DNA from: DATEEG01 sp035525055
GTDB lineage: Bacteria > Actinomycetota > Acidimicrobiia > Spongiisociales > ZC4RG35
Direction of reading: 5' to 3'
Assembly (NCBI GenBank): GCA_035525055.1
Contig: DATLEZ010000101.1
Coordinates: 1-52,800, forward strand
Length of the DNA: 52,800 nt
The notes under the pieces were generated by a model. The model worked only from the letters and a program-made list of their open reading frames with translations, was not told the origin of the DNA and searched no databases. Of this stretch, positions 39,330-46,369 are shown one piece after another. The position numbers and the translations under genes are program-made. Every line of letters begins with the position of its first letter. Position 1 is the stretch's first letter.

Positions 39330-41584
39330 CAGCGGAGGATTGCCCGCAGCAGGCTCACGGCTCCGGTCTTGGATAGAGGTTCGTTGAGGTTTCCGCACTT
39401 GGGCGATTGCACGCATGAGGGGCATCCCATCGTGCAGGGGCAGCGTTCGATGGCTTCCATTGTGGCCAGCCAATGCCGCGGCCCCCGATCGAATGCCACC
39501 GGTGAGATGCCGGCTCCTCCCGGATACGCCTCGTAGATGAAGATGGTCGCGGTGCCGGTCGAGGGATGCCAGTTGGTCGACAAGCCACCTATGTCCCACC
39601 GATCGCAGACGGCCATCAAGGGAAGCATCGCGATCCCGGCATGCTCGGCGGCGTGGAGCGCTCCCAGCAGGTCGGGCCCCAGTTGCAGGCGGTCGAGCAT
39701 CCTCTCGGGAAGCGTGAGCCAGACCGCGGCGGTGGTCATGATCGAGGCCGGGAGATCAAGATCGACGGTGTCGATGAGGTCGCGACTGCCCAGCTTGCGC
39801 CGCTGATATCCGATCACCTGATTGGCGACCTCCACCATCCCCAGGTGGAGCCGCGCTTCGCCCAATTGGGCGGCTGCGACGTCGTCGACGATTTGAAGAT
39901 CTGTCTCCTGACGGGTTTGCGTGTAGTAGTCGACATGGGCCGGGCTCACCGACACCTGCTTGAGGCCAATGTCGAGCGACCTCACCAGGTAGCCGTCCCC
40001 CTGGTGCAAGTAGATGGCTCCGACGTGGGCATCGCGGTACACCCTGGCTTCGTCGAGCGTTCCTATCAGTGTGCTGCCATCTGTAATTGTGTAGGTGGCG
40101 CCTCCGCTCGACCGGATGTCGATCGAAGGAGCGGGTCGCTGTCGGCGACTCCAGAACAGTCGCCCTTCCTTGAGGCGAAGGTGACCGGCCTGGACCAGTC
40201 GGTTGGCCGCTTCCTCGACGGAGACGCCGAGAATGTCGCGATCCTCGAGTTGCAAAGGCAATTCATAGGCAGCGCACGCGGCATGAGCCTCGGCTATCTG
40301 CGGATTGTACGGATTGATGACAACCGCTTCGGAAGGGCGAGAGAACAACTCGTCGGGATGGGTGATCAAGTACTGATCGAGGGCATCCTCACCGGCCACC
40401 AGCGTCGCCAGCGACTCCTGTCGAGCCCGGCCCGCCCGACCGGTCTGCTGGCGGAACGCGGCCAGGGTCCCGGGGAAGGTGACGATGACGGCGGCGTCGA
40501 GTCCGCCCACGTCGATCCCAAGCTCGAGTGCGTTGGTCGTTACGACGCCCGCCAGTTCTCCTCCGAAGAGTTTCCGCTCGACCTGTCGGCGCTGGCTCGG
40601 CGTGTAACCGGCGCGGTAGGGCGCCACCGACTCCTTCAGATCGTCAGGCAATCGATCGCTGATCGCCCTGTAGACCAACTCGGTCGACTTGCGACCGCGG
40701 GTGAACACGATGGTTCGGAATCCTTCCGCGATCAGACCGGCCGCGATTTCGCTGGCACCGGACAGGGCCGACCTCCGGCGGCCCGAATCCTCGTCGATCA
40801 ATGCCGGATTCCACAGAGCGGTCGTCCGTTCGCCGCCGGGCGAGTCGTCCCGATCGACCACTTCGAGGTCTAGACCGGTGAGCAAACGGGCGAGGTCGCC
40901 GGCGTTGCCGATGGTGGCCGAAGACAGGATGAACGTCGGCGAGGCCCCGTAGTGAGCTGCCAATCGTCGGAGCCGGCGGAGGATCATGGCGACGTGGGTT
41001 CCGAAGATTCCCCTCAGAGTGTGGATCTCGTCTACTACGACGTAGGCCAGGCGATGGAAGAAGTCCGCCCAGCGATCGTGAAAAGGGAGGATGGCGATGT
41101 GAAGCATGTCGGGGTTCGTGAGGATCACATTGGCCCGGCGCCGGATGCTGGCCCGTTCGTCGTTGGGCGTGTCACCGTCGTAGATCGATGCCGTCACCTC
41201 AGGCAGGTTGAAGCGGTTCATTGATCCGGCCTGGTCCTGGGCGAGAGCCTTGGTCGGATAGATGAGCAGGGAGGTTCGCTTGGGATCCTCCAATGCCGTT
41301 TCGATGATCGGGATCTGGAAGCAGAGGGACTTTCCGGCGGCGGTGCCCGCCGCCAGCACCAGATGATGGCCGGCCCGGATGAGCTCAATGGCCTCCACCT
41401 GGTGTCGGTAGAGCTGACCGATCCCGCGCTGGGTCAGGCGTGTTGCCAGAACCGGAGGGACCGTGATGACGCGATAAACGGCGTCTCTGCTCGGGTGACG
41501 CCGAAGGTGAACGAGTTCCCCGTCCCGGTCGGGATCGTCCGCCCAGGTTTCGAGGAAGGTGCCCGGGTCCACGCCGGCCACCAT
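39329..41584 (-). CDS. mrfA: MrfA-like DEAD-box DNA helicase with DUF1998 zinc motif
   Basis: A 751-residue superfamily 2 helicase. Motif I is LAAGTAAGKSLCFQIPII, Ia LLIYPTKALAQDQ, II YVVVDEIHTLRG, III FILSSATIGN, IV TIVFTRGRKSTELVYRAISD, V TNALELGIDVGGLDAAVIV and VI FRQQTGRAGR. The C-terminal domain bears four cysteines in RCPCTMGCPSCVQSPKCGN, the DUF1998 cluster of MrfA/YprA. MrfA works in a UvrA-independent repair route for mitomycin-type damage in Bacillus. In actinobacteria this helicase sits next to tad genes by long-standing linkage. I chose ATG 41584; upstream frames cross the REP-like element. Confidence 0.93.
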   Translation of the reverse strand: MVAGVDPGTFLETWADDPDRDGELVHLRRHPSRDAVYRVITVPPVLATRLTQRGIGQLYRHQVEAIELIRAGHHLVLAAGTAAGKSLCFQIPIIETALEDPKRTSLLIYPTKALAQDQAGSMNRFNLPEVTASIYDGDTPNDERASIRRRANVILTNPDMLHIAILPFHDRWADFFHRLAYVVVDEIHTLRGIFGTHVAMILRRLRRLAAHYGASPTFILSSATIGNAGDLARLLTGLDLEVVDRDDSPGGERTTALWNPALIDEDSGRRRSALSGASEIAAGLIAEGFRTIVFTRGRKSTELVYRAISDRLPDDLKESVAPYRAGYTPSQRRQVERKLFGGELAGVVTTNALELGIDVGGLDAAVIVTFPGTLAAFRQQTGRAGRARQESLATLVAGEDALDQYLITHPDELFSRPSEAVVINPYNPQIAEAHAACAAYELPLQLEDRDILGVSVEEAANRLVQAGHLRLKEGRLFWSRRQRPAPSIDIRSSGGATYTITDGSTLIGTLDEARVYRDAHVGAIYLHQGDGYLVRSLDIGLKQVSVSPAHVDYYTQTRQETDLQIVDDVAAAQLGEARLHLGMVEVANQVIGYQRRKLGSRDLIDTVDLDLPASIMTTAAVWLTLPERMLDRLQLGPDLLGALHAAEHAGIAMLPLMAVCDRWDIGGLSTNWHPSTGTATIFIYEAYPGGAGISPVAFDRGPRHWLATMEAIERCPCTMGCPSCVQSPKCGNLNEPLSKTGAVSLLRAILR

Positions 41585-41600
41585 AGAAGAACCTCGGAGA

Positions 41601-41657
41601 CCCCGTTCTGGCGCGGATAATCGACAGCAGGGGAGCAGAACTCCGCGCCAAAACAGG
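41601..41657 (-). repeat. REP-like palindromic element, copy B
   Basis: Reading the minus strand gives TTTTGGCGCGGAGTTCTGCT, then CCCCTGCTGTCGATTATCCG and CGCCAGAACGGGG, almost identical to copy A at 4393-4449. It lies between two same-strand genes, where a terminator or mRNA-end role is possible. Confidence 0.8.
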
Positions 41658-41670
41658 TTCTCTCTTCGGG

Positions 41671-42228
41671 TTAGGCCCGCTCGTAGGCCTCCCGCAGCCA
41701 TCCGATCAACTCGGCGTCGACCTGGTCGAGGCCGGTCACCCCGACCTTGTGCGTGCACATTCCGCCGGCCGCCTTCAAGCGGTCGGTCGGGGCCATGCCC
41801 TTGACGTTGATGCCGATGTCGATTCGGGTCTTGGTGGTCGGTTCGATGAGAGCGAACTGCTTGGAGCGTCGGAGGCTGACGCCCGCTTTCTTGGGTGCCA
41901 ATTCGACATCGTTGCCGAACTTGATGACGGCCTTTATCAAGGACTCGTAGATCGGCCGAAGGCCTTCCTTGCCGACGTACTGGGCAGCGACGAGATCATC
42001 GTCGGCAATCGGGCCACCGGCCGCCTTTTCGCGAGCCGCGTGGACGACGAGGTTGGCGTACCCGTGGCTGAAGCCGTGTTGTTCCTTTAGGTAGGAGATC
42101 ATCTCGCCGTGCTTGGCCTTGCCGGAGGCGAGGACGACCTCGATCCATGCAGTCATGCTGCGGCCCGTCTTCTGTTCGAGGTTGGCGGTCATGGTGGCCA
42201 GTTCGCTGGCCACCTCTCTTCCGCTCAT
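41671..42228 (-). CDS. DUF4287/DUF5655 domain protein
   Basis: A 185-residue soluble protein. The N-terminal half matches DUF4287: TGRSMTAWIEVVLASGKAKH, GEMISYLKEQHGFSHGYANL, VVHAAREKAAGG. The C-terminal half matches DUF5655, a small alpha/beta unit: GLRPIYESLIKAVIKFGNDV, ELAPKKAGVSLRRSKQFALI and TRIDIGINVKGMAPTDRL. The function is unknown; the DUF5655 half resembles nucleic-acid-interacting PUA-like or MmcQ-like folds, which is only a suggestion. The ATG is one base after the YCII gene's stop codon, with GGGAG upstream, so it belongs to that transcript. Confidence 0.85.
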   Translation of the reverse strand: MSGREVASELATMTANLEQKTGRSMTAWIEVVLASGKAKHGEMISYLKEQHGFSHGYANLVVHAAREKAAGGPIADDDLVAAQYVGKEGLRPIYESLIKAVIKFGNDVELAPKKAGVSLRRSKQFALIEPTTKTRIDIGINVKGMAPTDRLKAAGGMCTHKVGVTGLDQVDAELIGWLREAYERA

Positions 42229-42229
42229 C

Positions 42230-42584
42230 TCACTCTCCCACCGGAACGACTTCGACCTTGGCCCCGGGGTACGACCGCAGAGACGGCCATGTGCGGGCCA
42301 TATCGCCGGCAGCCTCCAATGAGTCGGCCTCGAGCACGATGACCCCACCCAGAGCCTCTTTGGTATCGGCGAATGGACCGTCGAGCATGACCAGTTGCTG
42401 GTCGGCGGCTATGCGGCCGCTTCGCCGCGGCCAGGCAAGCTCATAGCCGCCCAGTCGGGGCGGGGCCGTTCTGTTCGAACCACTTAACGTGCTCGACCCG
42501 GTCCACTTCCTGTTGGTCGGCCCCGATCTCCTCGTAGGCGGCGGCGCCCGCTTCGCTCACGTAGGTAAGCATCAGAAACGTCAT
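42230..42584 (-). pseudogene. YCII (DGPF) family protein, frameshifted
   Basis: A perfect RBS (AAGGAGG) precedes MTFLMLTYVSEAGAAAYEEI, GADQQEVDRVEHVKWFEQNG, after which the frame hits a stop. The neighbouring frame continues at once with LGGYELAWPRRSGRIAADQQ, LVMLDGPFADTKEALGGVIV and LEADSLEAAGDMARTWPSLR. The YCII signature DGPF is intact there. One base added or lost in the CGGGGCGGGGCC stretch near 42455-42467 would restore a protein of about 118 residues. It is probably a sequencing error or very recent damage. It diverges from an intact paralogue at 42715. Confidence 0.85.
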
Positions 42585-42628
42585 GTTCCTCCTTGTCGGT
42601 TTCGCCACACAACGAACCGATGGTGGCC

Positions 42629-42669
42629 GATTCGACATTCTTTGCGGAAATACAAGAACGTGTCGAATC
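42629..42669. promoter_or_regulatory. Palindrome between divergent DGPF genes
   Basis: GATTCGACA (42629-42637) pairs with TGTCGAATC (42661-42669), and TTCTT with AAGAA just inside, giving a 14-bp stem with a 2-base bulge around TGCGGAAATAC. It sits midway between the two divergent YCII genes and is a good candidate operator or sigma-factor target. Confidence 0.65.
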
Positions 42670-42714
42670 ACGCCCCGCCCGGGCGTCGTATGGTCACCCG
42701 ATCAAGGAGACGCT

Positions 42715-43059
42715 CTGCAGTACATGCTGATGATCTACGACGACGAGGGTGAAGAAGCTGCCATGCCGGAGGAGGAAATCAACGCGATCGTGGCCGCTCA
42801 TAGCGGCCTCGCCCGGAAGTGGCGAGCCGAGGGCCGTTTCCTCGCCGGCGATCGGCTGCAGCCATCCGCCACCGCCACAACAGTCCGGGCGATCGACGGG
42901 AAGATCGTCATGACCGACGGCCCGTACGCGGACACCAAGGAGCAGCTCGGTGGCTTCTACATCATCGAGGCCGACAACCTTGACCAGGCCCTGGCCGATG
43001 CCAGCGCCATCCCGTCGGTGGGGAGCTCGATCATCGAGGTAAGACCGGTGTGGACCTAA
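42715..43059 (+). CDS. YCII (DGPF) family protein, partner of the ECF42 sigma factor
   Basis: A protein of about 114 residues: YMLMIYDDEGEEAAMPEEEI, NAIVAAHSGLARKWRAEGRF, LAGDRLQPSATATTVRAIDG, VMTDGPYADTKEQLGGFYII, ASAIPSVGSSIIEVRPVW. The DGPY box replaces DGPF. The family has a ferredoxin-like fold with a conserved His/Asp pair, and its role is poorly known. AAGGAG lies five bases before a CTG (42715), giving the common opening LQYMLMIY, while ATG 42724 would be 14 bases from that site; I prefer the CTG start. The ECF gene starts eight bases after its stop codon. Confidence 0.88.
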   Translation: MQYMLMIYDDEGEEAAMPEEEINAIVAAHSGLARKWRAEGRFLAGDRLQPSATATTVRAIDGKIVMTDGPYADTKEQLGGFYIIEADNLDQALADASAIPSVGSSIIEVRPVWT

Positions 43060-43066
43060 CAGTGAA

Positions 43067-44302
43067 TTGAACCCGGCCCAGGCTCTTGAGGACATCTTCC
43101 GCCGCGAGCACGGCCTTGTGCTTTCGTCTCTGATCAAGACTTTCGGAGATTTCGATGTCGCCGAAGAAGCGCTGGCCGAAGCGGTGGCGAGTGCGGTCGA
43201 GAATTGGCCCCGGAGCGGCACCCCGGTGAATCCCGCTGCCTGGCTCCTGACCGTGGCCCGTCGCAAGGGCATCGACCACCTGCGCCGTCGCCGGCGGCTG
43301 GCGGAGAGGATGGCGCTGCTGGCCGCCGGGGAGGCCGGGGAGGCTGCGCTGCCGATGGAACGTCTTGATTCGACTGTCCCTGACGAGCGACTGCGGTTGA
43401 TATTCACCTGTTGCCATCCAGCCCTGTCGCCCGAAGGGCAAGTTGCACTGACCCTTCGAACTCTGGGCGGGTTGACGACCGCCGAGATAGCCAGAGCGTT
43501 CCTGACGTCTGAACCGACGATGTTCCAGCGGATCACGCGCGCCAAGAACAAGATCCGGCTGGCCGGCATCCCCTATCAGGTTCCGTCATCCGAACAACTT
43601 CCAATCCGGATGGAGTCGGTCCTCGCTGTCGTTTACCTGATATTCAACGAGGGCTACTCGTCGATGTCCGGAAGCGAGCTGGTTCGCGTCGATCTTTGCC
43701 AGGAGAGCATCCATCTGGCGGAGATGCTGGTCGGCCTCCTACCCGAAGAGCCCGACGTGCTCGGGCTGGCCGCCCTCTGCTGGCTCACCGAGGCACGGCG
43801 ACCGGGACGTATCGACCCCTCGGGGGATCTGGTGCTGCTCGCCGATCAAGATCGGACCAAATGGAATCGTGAGGCAATCGATCGGGGCCTGCGGCTGCTG
43901 CAACAGGTTCACGACGGCCAGAGTGAGAGTCCCTACGTCATCCAGGCAAGGATCGCCGCCCTGCATTCGACCTCACCTTCCCACGCGGCCACCGACTGGG
44001 TCGCGATTGTCGAGTTGTATGGCCGGCTCTACCACCTGAAACCCTCGCCTGTGGTGGCTCTGAACCATGCCGCCGCCGTGGCAATGGCGGAGGGCGAGCC
44101 GGCCGGGTTGGCCCTGATGGAGCCGCTGGCCGGATCGCTAGCCGGCTATCAACCCTTTCATGCAGCTCGAGCCGAACTCCTGGCGAGGGCGGGAAGGTCC
44201 GCTGAAGCGATCGAAAACTTCCGGCGGTCGCTGACGTTTCCAATCAACGACGTCGAGCGCCGCCACCTAGAGAAAAGGCTGAGCGAGACCGAGAGAAGCT
44301 AG
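43067..44302 (+). CDS. ECF42-type RNA polymerase sigma factor
   Basis: A 411-residue sigma factor. Region 2 is LEDIFRREHGLVLSSLIKTF, GDFDVAEEALAEAVASAVEN, WPRSGTPVNPAAWLLTVARR and KGIDHLRRRRRL. Region 4 is LRLIFTCCHPALSPEGQVAL, TLRTLGGLTTAEIARAFLTS, EPTMFQRITRAKNKI. A C-terminal extension of about 230 residues with TPR-like helices (VYLIFNEGYSSMSG, GLAALCWLTEARR, YHLKPSPVVALNHAAAVAMA) marks the ECF42 group, which in known cases controls neighbouring DGPF genes and lacks an anti-sigma factor. The start is TTG 43067; a nearby GTG is out of frame. It is co-transcribed with the DGPF gene before it. Confidence 0.93.
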   Translation: MNPAQALEDIFRREHGLVLSSLIKTFGDFDVAEEALAEAVASAVENWPRSGTPVNPAAWLLTVARRKGIDHLRRRRRLAERMALLAAGEAGEAALPMERLDSTVPDERLRLIFTCCHPALSPEGQVALTLRTLGGLTTAEIARAFLTSEPTMFQRITRAKNKIRLAGIPYQVPSSEQLPIRMESVLAVVYLIFNEGYSSMSGSELVRVDLCQESIHLAEMLVGLLPEEPDVLGLAALCWLTEARRPGRIDPSGDLVLLADQDRTKWNREAIDRGLRLLQQVHDGQSESPYVIQARIAALHSTSPSHAATDWVAIVELYGRLYHLKPSPVVALNHAAAVAMAEGEPAGLALMEPLAGSLAGYQPFHAARAELLARAGRSAEAIENFRRSLTFPINDVERRHLEKRLSETERS

Positions 44303-44314
44303 CCAGAACCCACG

Positions 44315-44364
44315 CTGGCGTCTGGCGTCTGGCGTCTGGCGTCTTCCACCTTCCGCCTTCCGCC
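44315..44364. repeat. Two heptanucleotide arrays between ECF42 and ftsH
   Basis: CTGGCGT is repeated four times perfectly (44315-44342) and then TTCC(A/G)CC three times (44344-44364). The second array reaches the stop codon of the convergent ftsH gene. Exact copies suggest a slippage-prone site. Confidence 0.9.
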
Positions 44365-46295
44365 TACTTAATCTCCGGCATTGCCGGGCGTTCGATGCCG
44401 GCGATGGCGTAGGCCTCGACCTCCTCAAGGGTTTCCTTCTGGAGAAGGGCCTGGGCCAGGGCGTCTAGCTGAGGGCGATGTTCCTTCAGGGTGATGATCG
44501 CCATCTCGTAGCACTCGTCGACGATGCGACGCACTTCTTTGTCGATCAATTCCTGGGTGCTCTCCGACACCTCCGAACGGGTGAAGGGATCGCGATGCTC
44601 GTCGATAACGGTGACAGGTCCGATGGCCTCGGACATACCCCAGCGGCCGACCATCGACCGGGCGATCCGGGTCACCTGAACGAGGTCGTTCTCGGCGCCG
44701 GTCGTCATGCTTCCGAAGACAACTTCCTCGGCGGCCCGACCACCGAGCGCCCCGATGATGCGGCCCCGCAGGTAGTCGCGGTCGTAGGCATACCGGTCGG
44801 CATCCGGGGATTGGAACGTCACTCCCAGGGCCCGGCCGCGAGGGATGATCGAAATCTTGCGAACCGGGTCGGCTCCAGGTTGGAGCATCCCGAGGAGAGC
44901 GTGTCCCGATTCGTGGAACGCGGTCCGCTCCTTCTCGTCCTGGCTCATCATGATCTGGCGTTCGGTGCCGAGGACGATCTTTTCCATGGCATCGCTGAAG
45001 TCGCCCATCATCACGGACTCGTGGCTGCGTCTCGCCGCCATGAGGGCGGCTTCGTTGACAAGGTTCCGGAGATCGGCTCCCACCATGCCCGGGGTTGCGG
45101 AAGCGATCCCACCCAGGTCGACGTCCGGGCCTAGAGGAACCTTGCGAGTGTGAACCCCGAGGATCGCGAGCCGACCCCGCTGATCGGGTGGGCTCACCAC
45201 CACCTGGCGATCGAAACGGCCCGGGCGCATCAAGGCCGGGTCGAGGATCTCGGGGCGGTTAGTGGCGGCGACAACGATTACGCCCTCGGATCCTGTGAAC
45301 CCGTCCATCTCGGTGAGGATTTGATTCAGGGTCTGCTCGCGCTCGTCGTGTCCTCCCATCGCCATCCCTGATCCACGAGCCCGGCCGATGGCGTCGAGTT
45401 CGTCGATGAACACGATCGCCGGCGCAACCTTCTTGGCTTCGTTGAAGAGGTCTCTCACCCGGCTGGCTCCGACACCGACCACCATCTCGATGAATTCGGA
45501 CGCAGAGATCGAGAAGAAGGGGACGTTGGCTTCACCTGCCACGGCCCGGGCCAGCAGGGTCTTGCCGGTTCCCGGCGGGCCTGAGAGAAGTACCCCTTTG
45601 GGGATGGTGCCGCCCAGGCGGGTGTACTTCTCAGGGCTCTTGAGGAAGTCGACGATCTCGGTCAACTCGCCTTTGGCGTCCTCGATCCCGGCTACGTCCT
45701 CGAAAGTGGTTCGCTGGTCGGACGCCTCGAACCGCTTGGCCTTGCTCTTGCCGAGGCCGCCGATGCCACCGAGGGCTGACCCGGCCCGGCGCCACATCGA
45801 CACGAAGATCCAGAGCAGCAGCAACGTTGGCCCGAAGCCGAACAGGAGCTGCTGCCAGAAGGGCGTCTGCTCGGGATCGAGGGCCGAGATCTCCACCTCG
45901 TTCTCCCGCAGAATGTTGACGAGGTCGTCGTCGGCCCAGGAGGGCCGGACCGTCGAGAACAGCTCCGAGGTGACGTTGGGATCATCGGGGACGGGTTGCG
46001 GTTCGATGAATCGCCCCTGAATCGTGTCACCTTGGGAAAAGACCGTCTCGACCCGACCGCTCTCAACGGCATCGAGGAACTGGGTGTAGGTGAAGTCAAC
46101 GCGGGGCTCGCTGAAAACAACGGACATGAGATACCAATTTGCGGCGAAGAGGATGAGAGCGAGGATCAAGACCCGCCGATTCGGGGGGCGGCTCATCAGG
46201 CCCTTGGGCTGATCGCTCTCTCCACCCTTGGGAGGGGCTCCTTCGACCTTCCACTCCGGAGGCCGTTTGGTATCAGGGGTTTGGCGGGTGGTCAT
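44364..46295 (-). CDS. ftsH: ATP-dependent zinc metalloprotease FtsH
   Basis: A 643-residue membrane AAA+ protease that removes damaged or unassembled membrane proteins. Residues 1-40 are a hydrophilic tail. Membrane helices lie at 41-60 (VLILALILFAANWYLMSVVF) and about 152-168 (FGFGPTLLLLWIFVSMW), with the extracytoplasmic domain between them. Walker A is GPPGTGKT at about 239-246, Walker B IVFIDELDAIGR, the second region of homology near 345-361 (ATNRPEILDPALMRPGRFD), and the zinc site HESGH at 461-465 with a third ligand further on. Length is normal. The strand is opposite to polX, whose leaderless promoter lies 62 bases from this start. Confidence 0.97.
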   Translation of the reverse strand: MTTRQTPDTKRPPEWKVEGAPPKGGESDQPKGLMSRPPNRRVLILALILFAANWYLMSVVFSEPRVDFTYTQFLDAVESGRVETVFSQGDTIQGRFIEPQPVPDDPNVTSELFSTVRPSWADDDLVNILRENEVEISALDPEQTPFWQQLLFGFGPTLLLLWIFVSMWRRAGSALGGIGGLGKSKAKRFEASDQRTTFEDVAGIEDAKGELTEIVDFLKSPEKYTRLGGTIPKGVLLSGPPGTGKTLLARAVAGEANVPFFSISASEFIEMVVGVGASRVRDLFNEAKKVAPAIVFIDELDAIGRARGSGMAMGGHDEREQTLNQILTEMDGFTGSEGVIVVAATNRPEILDPALMRPGRFDRQVVVSPPDQRGRLAILGVHTRKVPLGPDVDLGGIASATPGMVGADLRNLVNEAALMAARRSHESVMMGDFSDAMEKIVLGTERQIMMSQDEKERTAFHESGHALLGMLQPGADPVRKISIIPRGRALGVTFQSPDADRYAYDRDYLRGRIIGALGGRAAEEVVFGSMTTGAENDLVQVTRIARSMVGRWGMSEAIGPVTVIDEHRDPFTRSEVSESTQELIDKEVRRIVDECYEMAIITLKEHRPQLDALAQALLQKETLEEVEAYAIAGIERPAMPEIK

Positions 46296-46357
46296 TTGTC
46301 AATTACGAGCCTACCGAGAGGACGGTCGTATCCGGCTGCGGGCCTGGTTGTTGCGTC

Positions 46358-46363
46358 TATGTT
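46358..46363 (+). promoter_or_regulatory. -10 box (TATGTT) of polX, leaderless type
   Basis: TATGTT, six bases, then GTG at 46370. It sits in the 74-base divergent gap with ftsH, where TAGGCT twelve bases before the ftsH ATG could serve the other strand. Confidence 0.5.
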
Positions 46364-46369
46364 CCAATC

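Noticed and set aside
39566..40873. 435-residue + strand ORF opposite the helicase
   Set aside because: Antisense shadow; helicase motifs I-VI are on the minus strand.
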